A DNA stretch of 51,286 nucleotides from a virus. Below the pieces are notes generated by a model. That model was not told the origin of the DNA, did no database searches, and worked only from the letters and a program-made list of their open reading frames with translations. The stretch lies in the IMG/VR virus record IMGVR_UViG_3300021432_000236, positions 1 through 51,286 of that record. One strand, written 5' to 3'. Below are positions 41,198 to 50,563 of this stretch, piece by piece; the stretch's first letter is position 1; each line of letters begins with the position of its first letter. Both the position numbers and the translations under genes were made by a program.

Positions 41198-41230
41198 GGC
41201 GGGCTTCATTTGAAGCCCGCCTTTCTTTTT
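41198..41230 (+). terminator. Rho-independent terminator before the unknown large-protein block
   Basis: GGCGGGCTTC and GAAGCCCGCC form a perfect 10-bp stem with a four-base ATTT loop, followed by TTTCTTTTT. It is the strongest terminator in the window and divides the replication genes from the probable structural block. Confidence 0.95.
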
Positions 41231-41335
41231 GGTAATAAAATGGACTTATTAGGTATACTACCCGCCTAAATAAGTAGAAAATCGTATCAATATTTCTTTA
41301 TCTATAGTAGGCACGTTCTGTTTATGGGAGACGTA
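41231..41335 (+). promoter_or_regulatory. Leader region of the 41-51 kb gene block
   Basis: This 105-nt gap after the terminator must hold the promoter for the downstream block. It has AT-rich stretches including TATCTATAG (about 41300) but no clear consensus -35/-10 pair. An ATG at 41324 is in frame with the next gene; GGAGA just after it serves as RBS for ATG 41336. Confidence 0.45.
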
Positions 41336-41791
41336 ATGTCAAAAAATTCGATAGATTACTCTAGTTTGGAAACCAAAATCTACAAAAGAGCTTACAAACT
41401 GAGCGATGTTAAAGATCGTTTGGAAACCGTTGCTTTTGACATTGTTAGATTCAAAGATAGTGATAAGGCTGCTGATTTGTGGCAGGTACAGAACGCCGAA
41501 GACGGTGATTATATCGTTGCGATGTACCAGTCTGAGGAAGAAGAGAAGACTGCTTCCTGGGGTGTGACTGTCAGCAAGACTGCCGGTGACCTACAGGTCT
41601 CTTACAAAGGCGATCCTCTAGTTAGCATCTCGTCTGGCAAGTTAGGAATACCTCCTTCCGAGCTATATAAGATTGAAGAATACCTACCTGCTAAGCTAGC
41701 TGCAAACAAGAAATTGGTCAAGGCTCTACTCAATGAGTTGCCAGCATCAGCTAAAAATGCGGTATTAAATAAATACCCTGAGTTGGTTTAA
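41336..41791 (+). CDS. Unknown protein opening the 41-51 kb block
   Basis: A 151-residue protein starting at ATG 41336 (GGAGA RBS; ATG 41324 is an alternative). It is alpha/beta: 'LWQVQNAEDGDYIVAMY' and 'ASWGVTVSKTAGDLQVSYKG' look like a beta sheet, with a helical end. It is the first gene after the strong terminator. A virion or assembly role is suggested only by its neighbours. Confidence 0.75.
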   Translation: MSKNSIDYSSLETKIYKRAYKLSDVKDRLETVAFDIVRFKDSDKAADLWQVQNAEDGDYIVAMYQSEEEEKTASWGVTVSKTAGDLQVSYKGDPLVSISSGKLGIPPSELYKIEEYLPAKLAANKKLVKALLNELPASAKNAVLNKYPELV

Positions 41792-41812
41792 CATACGGAA
41801 TAGGATGCTTAA

Positions 41813-43417
41813 ATGAGTCTCGACAAAATCAAACAATTAGTAGGTTCTTTGGCAAAGTCAGTTGATGACAGCGAAAGAGTTGCTACCCCGATTCTGGCTG
41901 CCAAGTTAGCTAAAGCCGTTGAGGCTTATCCGGGCGATCAAACCATCGGAGCTATGTCTCGTGTTATTGGTAAGCTCGCTTCTAACAATACTTTCTTTAT
42001 TCGTAAATCAGAACTTAAAAGTTTGTATCAAAAACTACATTCTCGTAACACCAAGTTCGCTGAATTGTTTCAGGACGAATTGGGTGTGGTAGATTCTCTT
42101 CCAACACCAACTTTGATGCCAAGAGATGAAGCTGTTCAGGTAAATACTTACGAAGTTGGTGATCAAATCTTAGCAAATGCGCTGAATAGTGTCTTTGACA
42201 AGTTCACTCCACTTAAACTTTACAGCCAAAATTTGGCTAATAAAGCGTTAGCCTCAGTGGCTAGCACTTTAGATGCTTGGAATTTGAAGCCAACTGCTCT
42301 TGCAGTCGATGATGGCAACGAGAAATTCCTAGTTATCAGAGCCGACTACGAGACTCCAAAGGGAGTCACCAGTCTTTATGTTCCAGTAGAGACTACCAAA
42401 ACCACCGTGGCTGAAGCTTCGGTTTTTATGGGCAACACCGGTCCTCAAGAACTCAATCATACCAATATTAAAACCTATCTAACTACCTTCGCTGGCACCA
42501 AACTCAAGATTAATGCTACCAGCATCTTGGGTGTGTTGACCAGTGCGGCTTCTGAAAACAGGACTGTTAGCGATGCAGAGATTGCATTAACTAAATTGAA
42601 TGCTACTCGTCAAGGTAAGTCAGAATTCTTCCAGAACCAAGTAGTTGGTTTGAAGGTTGCTGAGGCTGCCAAGAAAGATGTGGAGCTTTCGAGGTCCGAA
42701 GAGTTCGTTTCTTTCGAAAAACAATTCACCACTCCATACGGTCAAGCTTCTTGGCAGTTCGGTGCAGATAAAGTTAAGACTGCTAGAGAACATGTGACTA
42801 GACAGTTGTTAACCTACGGTCATAAGAACCCACAAGTTACTGTTGTCAAAAGTGACGACACTTCCATTCTCTTTAGCGTTGCACTAGATGCGGGCAGGGT
42901 TGGATTTACCGTTCCTGTCAAATTTGCCAGTGGCAATATGGTTAAGCCAAGTGTCATGTTGTGCAATGGTACGGTTGCTTCATTTAGCCAAGAAGGAATT
43001 AACGAACTATACGTCAGTAATGCCAGCGACTTCAAAGCTGCGGCTGCTGCCTCTCCTCAATTTGGTTTGAAGCCAAGTGATGTATTAAATAACTTGAGAG
43101 TAGCTTTAGCCGAGGGTAACCACGCCAAGGCAGAAGACGCCTTGAACGTCCTAGCAAATTCTGGAGATACTAAGGCTCATGCCATCGGCTTCCAGTTATT
43201 CCTAGATGGTTTAGCCCACAAGAAGGCTGAAGCTGAAGTCAAGTGTTCTCACATGATCAAGAATGCTACTAGTGAGCATCCAATCTGTGCACATACTGGA
43301 TTACCAGTTCACAAGGTGTATCAAGATAAAGATGGTAATTGCCGTCCTCTTTATAGAAGAGGTCAGGATGAAACTTATGAAGGAGCAGTCTTTAATAACT
43401 CCAAGATCTTCGGGTGA
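41813..43417 (+). CDS. Large unknown protein, possible structural role
   Basis: A 534-residue protein of unknown family. Helical N terminus (1-110), a mixed alpha/beta middle with many Thr/Val/Ser strands ('TSLYVPVETTKTTVAEASVF', 'DTSILFSVALDAGRVGFTVPV'), and a helical C terminus with a Cys/His pattern ('CSHMIKNATSEHPICAHTGLPVH', read in two parts) that may bind metal. No enzyme motif or membrane segment. Length, even composition and neighbours fit a virion protein, but I cannot say capsid or tail. Confidence 0.8.
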   Translation: MSLDKIKQLVGSLAKSVDDSERVATPILAAKLAKAVEAYPGDQTIGAMSRVIGKLASNNTFFIRKSELKSLYQKLHSRNTKFAELFQDELGVVDSLPTPTLMPRDEAVQVNTYEVGDQILANALNSVFDKFTPLKLYSQNLANKALASVASTLDAWNLKPTALAVDDGNEKFLVIRADYETPKGVTSLYVPVETTKTTVAEASVFMGNTGPQELNHTNIKTYLTTFAGTKLKINATSILGVLTSAASENRTVSDAEIALTKLNATRQGKSEFFQNQVVGLKVAEAAKKDVELSRSEEFVSFEKQFTTPYGQASWQFGADKVKTAREHVTRQLLTYGHKNPQVTVVKSDDTSILFSVALDAGRVGFTVPVKFASGNMVKPSVMLCNGTVASFSQEGINELYVSNASDFKAAAAASPQFGLKPSDVLNNLRVALAEGNHAKAEDALNVLANSGDTKAHAIGFQLFLDGLAHKKAEAEVKCSHMIKNATSEHPICAHTGLPVHKVYQDKDGNCRPLYRRGQDETYEGAVFNNSKIFG

Positions 43418-43420
43418 TCT

Positions 43421-44260
43421 ATGAGTGTATCAAGACTAGCTAGATTTCTAACTCTCAAATACGCCGCAGAGCTAATCAATCCTGATGCTCCTGCCGGTGA
43501 ATTGATTGAGACGATTAAAAATAATTTAGCTGACATTTACCGAAAGTTTATGCCAGAGTATAGCGGTCTTATATCTCAAATCAATCAATCCTATAAACTT
43601 CCATTTCTAGATAGTTTGGAAGATATTTTTTCTGCCTTTATTGCTAATCTTGACAATCTGGATATTATTCAAGTTAATCAGCTATCCCTTGAATTGATTA
43701 AGAATGTTGAGCATGTAAGGGTTAAATTAAACGATTTCATCAAAACCAATAAGAATGACCCTGCTTTTACCGCTTTCTTTATGAGAAAGAGATTAGCTAG
43801 CACGGTGGATAAAGTATTGGAAGGTTTGGAGAAAGATTTAATTAGACAATTAGATTACATTAATGCTACCAACAAAAGTGTTCATCTTCCTACTGCCGAG
43901 TTCACGGAACATGGTAGGGGTCGTCGCATGCCAGATGGTAGTGAAACTACCAAGCGTCGTCGTATGGAACAAACTCCACAACAAACTGAAATGTTGGTTT
44001 TGAGATTCGGTGATTTGTATGGTGTTAGGGATATGTCTGATTGGGGTAAGCTCAAACATGGGGATGCCGATTTGGCAGAAGAATTAATGACGGCATTTCT
44101 TGGGCTAAATAGAGCATCTAAGGAGTACCAGAAATCTGAGGACTACGATCCTAAAGACCGAAGGAATGCCAGCAAAGAAAAATTATTTTTGGCAACCAAG
44201 GTAAAGGGTGGTTTGCGCAAGCGAATTGAAGAGTTCTTTAGTAATAAGAGAGGTTTATAA
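43421..44260 (+). CDS. Unknown helical protein
   Basis: A 279-residue, strongly helical protein of repeated amphipathic segments ('LADIYRKFMPEYSGLISQIN', 'KLNDFIKTNKNDPAFTAFF'). It has a basic patch near 'HGRGRRMPDGSETTKRRRM' that may bind nucleic acid or a partner. Its stop overlaps the next ATG (TAATG). No family recognised. Confidence 0.78.
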   Translation: MSVSRLARFLTLKYAAELINPDAPAGELIETIKNNLADIYRKFMPEYSGLISQINQSYKLPFLDSLEDIFSAFIANLDNLDIIQVNQLSLELIKNVEHVRVKLNDFIKTNKNDPAFTAFFMRKRLASTVDKVLEGLEKDLIRQLDYINATNKSVHLPTAEFTEHGRGRRMPDGSETTKRRRMEQTPQQTEMLVLRFGDLYGVRDMSDWGKLKHGDADLAEELMTAFLGLNRASKEYQKSEDYDPKDRRNASKEKLFLATKVKGGLRKRIEEFFSNKRGL

Positions 44261-44976
44261 TGAGAATAGCAGAAATGTTGACCGCCATTGCGGCTTGGCT
44301 AGAAAGCCCAAATAATGAAGCTTTGCTGTTAGCCGAAGCTGACGAGGACTGCATGAAAGTCGTTGCAGAGTCCTGTACTTTGGCTGCCGCTCTTCTCAAG
44401 AATGCTGCTGAACAAGTAGACACCATGGAAGCCCCAGAAGAGTCTAAAATCACTCCTGAATCCATTGATGAGCTTGCCAATTTGGCAGCCGCTTTCGATG
44501 CCTCGGGTGACCCACAACTCAAGAAGCAGGCTTCTGTACTTGATGAACTATTGCTATCTATTGCTGCTCCACCTAATGCTTATGCAGAAAGAAAAGATTT
44601 ACAAGAGCAAAGATTGATTGAGATAGGTAAGAAGTACAATGATCCACGTAAAGAATTGCATGAAGTAAATAAAATTGGTGATTCTGAAAAGGGCATTGAT
44701 AAAAGCAAAATGACTGAGAAATATAGAATATTGGAAGCTCCTTTGAGCACTCGATATTGTCCAGATCATCCGGGCGTGCAAATTGCTCGTATTGGTGAGC
44801 ATATGTGGCAATGCGAGATGGACAAGAAGTCTTACAATTTCGAAACAGGTTTTGAATTAAATAATGGCTCTAAGGTTCCAGGTGGTGATGTGGCACAACA
44901 GACTCAAGGAGTCAATGTTCCTTATCATGCCATTTTTGATACTCGCGAAGGTAGATTAGGTTATAATAAACCATGA
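44260..44976 (+). CDS. Unknown protein with C-terminal Cys-containing domain
   Basis: A 238-residue protein. The first 95 residues are helical, Ala/Glu-rich. The C-terminal half contains 'CPDHPGVQIARIGEHMWQC', a Cys...Cys arrangement that could bind a metal, then 'NVPYHAIFDTREGRL'. No family name is known to me. It overlaps the next, small gene by four bases (ATGA). Confidence 0.76.
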   Translation: MRIAEMLTAIAAWLESPNNEALLLAEADEDCMKVVAESCTLAAALLKNAAEQVDTMEAPEESKITPESIDELANLAAAFDASGDPQLKKQASVLDELLLSIAAPPNAYAERKDLQEQRLIEIGKKYNDPRKELHEVNKIGDSEKGIDKSKMTEKYRILEAPLSTRYCPDHPGVQIARIGEHMWQCEMDKKSYNFETGFELNNGSKVPGGDVAQQTQGVNVPYHAIFDTREGRLGYNKP

Positions 44977-45152
44977 GCGAACTACAGCAGACCATGCACA
45001 AGCTAATTGATACTATGGAAAAGAGAATAGAAGAAATATTGTCTTGTGTAGATAATGAGACTGCTGAAGAGTTTCTCAGAATATTTAATGAGAAAATGAA
45101 GGAACTTAATGAACAAACCAACCTACAAAAAAATCCTGGAGCATCCGGATAA
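44973..45152 (+). CDS. Small coiled-coil protein (59 residues)
   Basis: An ATG overlapping the previous stop (ATGA) opens a 59-residue frame of charged helix ('MHKLIDTMEKRIEEILSCVD', 'EEFLRIFNEKMKELNEQ'). It overlaps the following gene by 44 nt in another frame. The heptad-like pattern argues that it is a real coiled-coil peptide rather than chance. Function unknown. Confidence 0.6.
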   Translation: MSELQQTMHKLIDTMEKRIEEILSCVDNETAEEFLRIFNEKMKELNEQTNLQKNPGASG

Positions 45153-45867
45153 AGACGAAATCATTAATAAATTAGTGATTGGACAGCCGTTAAATGATAT
45201 TCATGATTGGCTAAAGGGTAAATATACCAACGTCAGTGAGGCTAAATTTGTTCTTTCTGAAAAAATTCTTAAGTCTTTTCAACATACTTATTTAGATTTT
45301 TATAATGATGTTTTAACCGATCTTTCTAAAACAAAAACAGCTTTAGCTACTGGCACAGTTGATCAATTAGAATTAGCTGTTAAAAAGAGTCCAGCCTATA
45401 AAGATGCCATGATTAGAACGGCAGGAACTGAATTAGATATTAGACAGATGGTACATAATTTATGTGTCAATGTGGAATCTCGTTTATCACAAGTCTTCGA
45501 TGAAATTCAAGAAGACCCCAGAAATATCAACACCAAGGTAGATCGTTTATTGATTGATTATGCTGAAGTACTTGGTAATATTCTTGAAAAATACTATAAG
45601 TTTACTGAAGCTCCTGCCGACCAAATTATTCAGCATAACGTGACTTTACAAGTGGTAGATCAGCATATTTCGGTATTTCATGATGTAATTAAAGAAGTTT
45701 TGTCTCAGATGGATTTGGAGACCTCTTTGTATTTTATGGAGGTATTCAACACCAAGATGGCGGCGCTCAAGGTACCCGTACCAGATGCTCAGCCAACCCA
45801 GGAAATGAAGCTGGCTGAAGCAAGATTGCTTAATGAAACCATTAACCAAAAAATAAATCAACCATGA
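45109..45867 (+). CDS. Unknown protein with HTH-like N terminus
   Basis: A 252-residue, almost all-helical protein. The start 'EHPDKDEIINKLVIGQPLND', then 'IHDWLKGKYTNVSEAKFVLSE', has the spacing of a small-terminase or regulator-type helix-turn-helix (HP..d.I...l..G.....i..wL..ky). The rest is long helices suited to oligomerisation. A small terminase subunit is possible but unproven; no large terminase is in the window. It ends with an ATGA overlap. Confidence 0.75.
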   Translation: MNKPTYKKILEHPDKDEIINKLVIGQPLNDIHDWLKGKYTNVSEAKFVLSEKILKSFQHTYLDFYNDVLTDLSKTKTALATGTVDQLELAVKKSPAYKDAMIRTAGTELDIRQMVHNLCVNVESRLSQVFDEIQEDPRNINTKVDRLLIDYAEVLGNILEKYYKFTEAPADQIIQHNVTLQVVDQHISVFHDVIKEVLSQMDLETSLYFMEVFNTKMAALKVPVPDAQPTQEMKLAEARLLNETINQKINQP

Positions 45868-47705
45868 CCAAACCTCGTTCAGCAATTATCGACATGCCAT
45901 CCAAGAAACAATTGGAAATGGCTACCCGTCCATATTCTAATGAAGAGCTACAAGTGGAGCCTGAGGTTCAAGAAAGACTTGACAAGTTGATGAAATTTTT
46001 CGACGAAGCTGGGATCGATTATAGTAAATTTGATCCAGAGTCTATTCCTAAATTAGACTTCAGCAAAAGACAAGCTTATCCAAACAATGACCAGTATATG
46101 TATATCCCGGGTCAACATAATACGCATAAATGGATGCAAGCAGTTAGAGAAATTTTTGCCAAGGAGAAATCCGGCGACAACCGAGTTAATGCCATTCGTC
46201 GGGTTACTTCTGGTTGGAATATTATGGAGACGTTTGACTTTCTAAACTGGCTTAAATTTCATGAAGCAGGAGATCATATGAAGTACAAGTTCGCACAACT
46301 ATGGTATGAAAATGGTGAGCCCGGCTATTTTCTACATGTTAAGCCAGATCCAGCCAAAGAACCAGAGCCACAGGTTTCTGGACGTGATATCGATTTTGCT
46401 AGAGATCAAAGCAATAACAACGAAGAAAAGAAACAACTAATCGAAAAGCAACGTAATAAGATTATTGGCAGATTAGATTCCGCTGAGAAACTTCTACGCT
46501 CTCCGGATGGACAAGTGTTCTCTGGTAAAGAATTTGAATCTCTGTTAGAAGCCATCTATCAACTAAAAAAGAAAATTCAGATGGTAAACAAAGTAAGCGC
46601 TTCGACTAGATTGTATGAAGATATGATTATTCGTGAAGCCAACATTCTTAGCAGAAATGGTTTTACTAAGGCTGCTAGCGTATTACATTCTGTGGCACAA
46701 ACTCCGGGCGCCGCCGGCGAACAAGCTAAAGGTACGCCTGGTGGAGAGATGGCTCTAACCCCTCCTGCTCCGCCTGATCCATCTGGTGCTGGTAATCCTG
46801 GTGCTCCTGGTGGATTGCCATCAGTGGGTCCGGGAATGCCTCAAGGTGCTCCTAACTCTGCGACTCCAGCAGGCGTACCTAATGAGACATCTCCTGCTCC
46901 AAAGGGGATTAGTGAATTTTTAGAGGGAATGAATACGGGTAAATTTTCTCCTGGCGACAATCTAGAAGTAGAAGATACTTTGTATGTATCTGACAACCAA
47001 GACGAGTTATTGGTAACAGAAGCGCAAGTTCCACCAGTAGATGAACCAATGACTGCTACTCCAGCACCTGCACCACTAGATCCTGCTCCTGTAGCCACCC
47101 CACCAGCTCCTGATGCTCCTGCAACCGAAGAGCCGTTAGAAGTGACCGAGGATGATATTAAACCAAAGGGTGATGCTCCTGCGCCATCCGCCAGTGATTT
47201 TGATAGTAAAATTGATGCGGTCTTTTCCGGCATCACAGTCGCTGATGTGGTAGCCAAGCTAGAAGACATTGCCAAAGTTTATAAAACCAGAGAAATTCCA
47301 AGACAGCTCGGCGTCGTTGATATGATGCTAGATAGTCTGGGACTTGCCTCCTACTTCCCATCTTTATCAGAAGCTACTAACAAAGCGCTTGAGTCTAACA
47401 ACTATATTTCTACCCGTGTGGAAGACATTCTTTCCAAACTACGTGGAGCTATGGCTGGTAAGGATATTGATTTAAAGGGTGACGATAATGAGAAGCCAGA
47501 AGTAGCAGGCATTAAAAACCAGCTACAGTCTGATCAAGATAAAGAAAAGGCTCGTAAGCAGATGAGAAAAGATCAAGAAACTGCCGAGCTTGCCGGTAAG
47601 GGCAAAGAAACACCTGAAGTGGAAATTGAAGAAGATTTAGGTGCACCACCGACTCCGGCAGCACCTCCCGCCGCTCCTCCAAGAGCCCCTAGACCTCCAG
47701 CATAA
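45864..47705 (+). CDS. Large unknown protein with Pro/Gly/Ala-rich region
   Basis: A 613-residue protein. Residues 1-165 look folded with aromatic-rich helices ('HNTHKWMQAVREIFAK', 'FDFLNWLKFHEAGDHMKYKF'). Residues about 180-285 are charged coiled coil. Residues about 285-345 are Gly/Pro-rich, collagen-like in places (PGAPGGLPSVGPGMPQGAP), and about 395-455 Pro/Ala/Asp-rich. A helical domain (455-555) and a Pro/Ala-rich tail follow. Many such linkers suit virion scaffold or decoration proteins. No enzyme motif. Confidence 0.8.
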   Translation: MTKPRSAIIDMPSKKQLEMATRPYSNEELQVEPEVQERLDKLMKFFDEAGIDYSKFDPESIPKLDFSKRQAYPNNDQYMYIPGQHNTHKWMQAVREIFAKEKSGDNRVNAIRRVTSGWNIMETFDFLNWLKFHEAGDHMKYKFAQLWYENGEPGYFLHVKPDPAKEPEPQVSGRDIDFARDQSNNNEEKKQLIEKQRNKIIGRLDSAEKLLRSPDGQVFSGKEFESLLEAIYQLKKKIQMVNKVSASTRLYEDMIIREANILSRNGFTKAASVLHSVAQTPGAAGEQAKGTPGGEMALTPPAPPDPSGAGNPGAPGGLPSVGPGMPQGAPNSATPAGVPNETSPAPKGISEFLEGMNTGKFSPGDNLEVEDTLYVSDNQDELLVTEAQVPPVDEPMTATPAPAPLDPAPVATPPAPDAPATEEPLEVTEDDIKPKGDAPAPSASDFDSKIDAVFSGITVADVVAKLEDIAKVYKTREIPRQLGVVDMMLDSLGLASYFPSLSEATNKALESNNYISTRVEDILSKLRGAMAGKDIDLKGDDNEKPEVAGIKNQLQSDQDKEKARKQMRKDQETAELAGKGKETPEVEIEEDLGAPPTPAAPPAAPPRAPRPPA

Positions 47706-47713
47706 GCAGATGA

Positions 47714-48478
47714 ATGAAACTACGAGAATTGCTTCAACAAATGAAGGAAGTGCAAGAGACTATAGGGACTTCTGAGCCCTATATCTGTGGAGGCACGCCT
47801 AGAGATAGATACTTGAAGCACTTAGAAAATATCTCGGATTTAGATATTACTACCGGTGACAAAACAGTAGATTATCTATCACAAGAATTTGCAGAGGCTC
47901 TTAAAAAACAATACAACATTACTAGAAGAACAATGGATGATGGTCACAGCACCATCTACATTGGTTCCTTTAAAATGGATTTCTCTTCTAATTTTAATGT
48001 TCCTGGCATTGATGCTATCCTCGCCAAAACGGGGATTGCCAAGCCCACGGAAATACAAAAAGAAATGTTCAGCAGGGATTTTACCTGTAATGCTCTTCTT
48101 CTATCTTTGGACCTAAAAGAGTTAATTGATCCAACTCATAAAGGATTTAAAGATATGAATGAGAGAATGATTCGCACCTGCTTGGCTCCTGAGATTACTT
48201 TGACTACCAACAGGAATAGAGTGATTAGAGCTATTTATTTGGCGTCTAAACTAGATTTTGATGTTGATCCTCGCCTCATTGAGTATGTTAGAAAAAATCC
48301 TCAGACTGTCAGAATCTCTACCGAAAAAGCCATGTCTGAGAAATTGAATGAAGCTTTCAATCGAGATGCTGATAAGGCTAGTAGTCTTATTACTAAAATG
48401 GGATTATGGAACTACATCCCAATTACTGAAGTAGTTTATCCATATTATATGAAACATAAGGGTTCCAATGGGAAATAA
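47714..48478 (+). CDS. CCA-adding enzyme/poly(A) polymerase-like nucleotidyltransferase
   Basis: A 254-residue protein with class II tRNA nucleotidyltransferase head and neck motifs: 'YICGGTPRDRYL' (GGxxRD at 26-31), 'SDLDITTG' (catalytic Asp42, Asp44), 'FSRDFTCNALLLSL' (RDFTxNA), and 'RNRVIRAIYLASKLDFDVDP'. The body and tail domains of bacterial CCA enzymes are missing, so the length is about 60% of normal. It may repair the CCA end of tRNAs, add A tails, or have another RNA role. It sits unexpectedly inside the possible structural block. Confidence 0.88.
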   Translation: MKLRELLQQMKEVQETIGTSEPYICGGTPRDRYLKHLENISDLDITTGDKTVDYLSQEFAEALKKQYNITRRTMDDGHSTIYIGSFKMDFSSNFNVPGIDAILAKTGIAKPTEIQKEMFSRDFTCNALLLSLDLKELIDPTHKGFKDMNERMIRTCLAPEITLTTNRNRVIRAIYLASKLDFDVDPRLIEYVRKNPQTVRISTEKAMSEKLNEAFNRDADKASSLITKMGLWNYIPITEVVYPYYMKHKGSNGK

Positions 48479-49562
48479 ACGAGCTTATTTTCAAGGAGGT
48501 GGTGGTGTCAATGAACCAACTCCGGGCGAAAAGAAATACAAATCAGACCCAGCCATTGTGGTACAGCCTCGTTTTGAAGAGGTGTTCTATCGCAATTATG
48601 ACCTCTACGAAGTGCCTGGTTTCGAGCACATTGGTCCAGGGGCTGGTTGGCACGCCCTACAAAATTATAACTCGGTTGGGGAATTTCTAGAAGCCCGCAG
48701 GAAGAGACTCGCCCCTCGCTACGTGGCTGATGACTCTTGGCAGTTGGATAGTGGGAAGCGCACCAAAGAAAATCCCGGAATTAAAGCTAGAGCAGCCTTG
48801 CTAAACAGAATAATCAAAACGGCATCAAACTGTGGATTCTGTGGAAAATCTAAAATCGATGTAACTTTTCCTTGTGAACATTGTGGCAAAGGTGGAGCTG
48901 TTGTTGCGGGTGACGAGAATAATGGACCCAATTTTGATTATGGTAAAGGCTTGTACTCCAATATGAATAAGTATAAAAGTGTCCAAGATTTTGAAGAACA
49001 TGCTGATAAAGGTCCTGGAGCTTTTTTTGCTGATGACAACGAAGACCATATGATGCCGCCTAAAGAGCATGGCACTAAAATCTACGATTGGAAAAACAGT
49101 ATTTATCAAGGAACGCCTAAAGCTACTAAACGACACGACTCTAATAATATAGATTTCCTAGCTGATCAATATATTGATCCAAATATTGTAACACCAGAAC
49201 CTGGTGACGTAGATGGTGGCAATCCAGTAGGAGAGGCTAATCAAATGGGAGGATATTTAGATGAATATCTTCCAGAAAAAGATTTTGAGGGCAAAGATCC
49301 GGATACTCTGGATTTTGGTAGGGATTACTCTGGCAGTGACCAGTTTCCTAGCAAAAAAGACTTTGCTCCGGCGACCATTGACCAAGAGTCTGTCAAAAAA
49401 CTAATAGACAAATACTCTCCTGCACCTACTTCTGGGCTGTACGGTTTGCCTGATGGTGTGGATTTGCCGGAGGAAGACCTTGGGAATCCAACGGATATTA
49501 ATCCAGATTATGGCTCAGTGGGTCCAGAAAGTAAGATGTACGAAGATAAATGGAACATTTAA
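48468..49562 (+). CDS. Unknown protein with zinc ribbon
   Basis: A 364-residue protein overlapping the previous gene by 11 nt. A four-cysteine zinc ribbon lies near residues 122-140 ('CGFCGKSKIDVTFPCEHCGK'). The rest is Gly/Asp/Asn-rich, with many turn-forming residues and aromatic clusters, and a long likely disordered acidic stretch at about 235-345. No family recognised. Possibly a virion or assembly protein from the neighbourhood. Confidence 0.76.
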   Translation: MGNKRAYFQGGGGVNEPTPGEKKYKSDPAIVVQPRFEEVFYRNYDLYEVPGFEHIGPGAGWHALQNYNSVGEFLEARRKRLAPRYVADDSWQLDSGKRTKENPGIKARAALLNRIIKTASNCGFCGKSKIDVTFPCEHCGKGGAVVAGDENNGPNFDYGKGLYSNMNKYKSVQDFEEHADKGPGAFFADDNEDHMMPPKEHGTKIYDWKNSIYQGTPKATKRHDSNNIDFLADQYIDPNIVTPEPGDVDGGNPVGEANQMGGYLDEYLPEKDFEGKDPDTLDFGRDYSGSDQFPSKKDFAPATIDQESVKKLIDKYSPAPTSGLYGLPDGVDLPEEDLGNPTDINPDYGSVGPESKMYEDKWNI

Positions 49563-49612
49563 AACAACGGATATTACTACATATAAATGCATATCAGCTT
49601 AGAGGTACCTAA
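49563..49612 (+). promoter_or_regulatory. Short intergenic promoter candidate
   Basis: A 50-nt AT-rich gap with GGATATTAC and TATAAATG, the latter resembling T4-type late promoters (TATAAATA), and AGAGG as RBS for the next gene. Confidence 0.35.
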
Positions 49613-50563
49613 ATGTCATTACAGTCAACAGCACAAGAATTAATCGTTGTCGACCCAGCTTCTATGGGTCACCAAATGGGTGGTGGCACACCTATGCAAC
49701 TAGTTCCTTTGGAAGTGCACGATGGACCATCAGAGCATGACCATTCTGAACCTTTAGAAGTCAGCGACCAACCCGTTGAAATTGAAATCGAACTTACTCC
49801 TGAGCATTTAGGTATTGCTGGACCTGATCCACAACAACCTTCCGAACTTGAAGTGTCAGAACATGACCACAAAGACGAAGCCAAAGTAGATGAAGATCCC
49901 GCCCAAACAGCTAAGAATGAAAAATGGGACTGGGGTAAACGTGGACCAACTGGTTTTATTGCCTGGGTTAAAGAGCGCTGTGACGATGTTCCTAAACACT
50001 CCGGTTATGATACCGCAGGTCTTGAGCGTGCTGTAGCTTATCTTGAGAGACTAGATAACGAAGTTTCCAAAGCTATGAGAATGGATTTGGATGGTGAGCT
50101 AGATGCTAACCAAATTGAGAAGGTTCGTTCTATCATCGATAATGGTATTGAACGTTTGCATGATCGTTTAGATAAGGTTAAGAGCAGCAAAAAGAAGACT
50201 CGCAAGAAGAAGTCCGATTACGAATCAGATGGTCTTGTTAAAGAGGCTCAGAAGATTACTGGAGTATCTGGGGTGTACGTTATGGTACCTCTATTGATTT
50301 CTAGAATTGCCAGAGTTTGTATTAATGGCATGGTGTCTGCTGGTCATGACATCGAAGATTTGTTTGAGAGACAAGTAAAATTCTACAAGCTTGATGTGCA
50401 ACAACAAGCCGAGGTAATGCAATTGTTGGCTGATATGGGCTATAATGTTCGTCAGGACAGAGGCTTCATGCCAGATCAGGATATTGACGTTGCAGACAGC
50501 GGCAATATGGACTGGGCAGCAAACTACAATCCTTCGGCTAATGTGTGGGGCAAGGATAGATAA
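49613..50563 (+). CDS. Unknown protein, acidic N terminus and helical body
   Basis: A 316-residue protein. Residues 1-100 are acidic, with His-Asp pairs (SEHDHSEP, SEHDHKDE) in a disordered-looking arm. Residues about 115-200 are helical ('GIERLHDRLDKVKSSKKKTR'), then a basic patch and a hydrophobic helix 'SGVYVMVPLLISRIARVCIN' (borderline membrane or buried). The end is helical/acidic. No family recognised. It is coupled to the next small gene (TAATG). Confidence 0.76.
   Translation: MSLQSTAQELIVVDPASMGHQMGGGTPMQLVPLEVHDGPSEHDHSEPLEVSDQPVEIEIELTPEHLGIAGPDPQQPSELEVSEHDHKDEAKVDEDPAQTAKNEKWDWGKRGPTGFIAWVKERCDDVPKHSGYDTAGLERAVAYLERLDNEVSKAMRMDLDGELDANQIEKVRSIIDNGIERLHDRLDKVKSSKKKTRKKKSDYESDGLVKEAQKITGVSGVYVMVPLLISRIARVCINGMVSAGHDIEDLFERQVKFYKLDVQQQAEVMQLLADMGYNVRQDRGFMPDQDIDVADSGNMDWAANYNPSANVWGKDR

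Noticed and set aside
45109-45867. Certain small terminase subunit
   Set aside because: Only a weak HTH-like pattern supports it and no large terminase is nearby; kept as an unknown protein.
46841-47275. 144-residue minus-strand open frame
   Set aside because: It mirrors the Pro/Ala/Gly-rich part of the 613-residue protein; the Ser/Gly-rich translation is a by-product of that composition.
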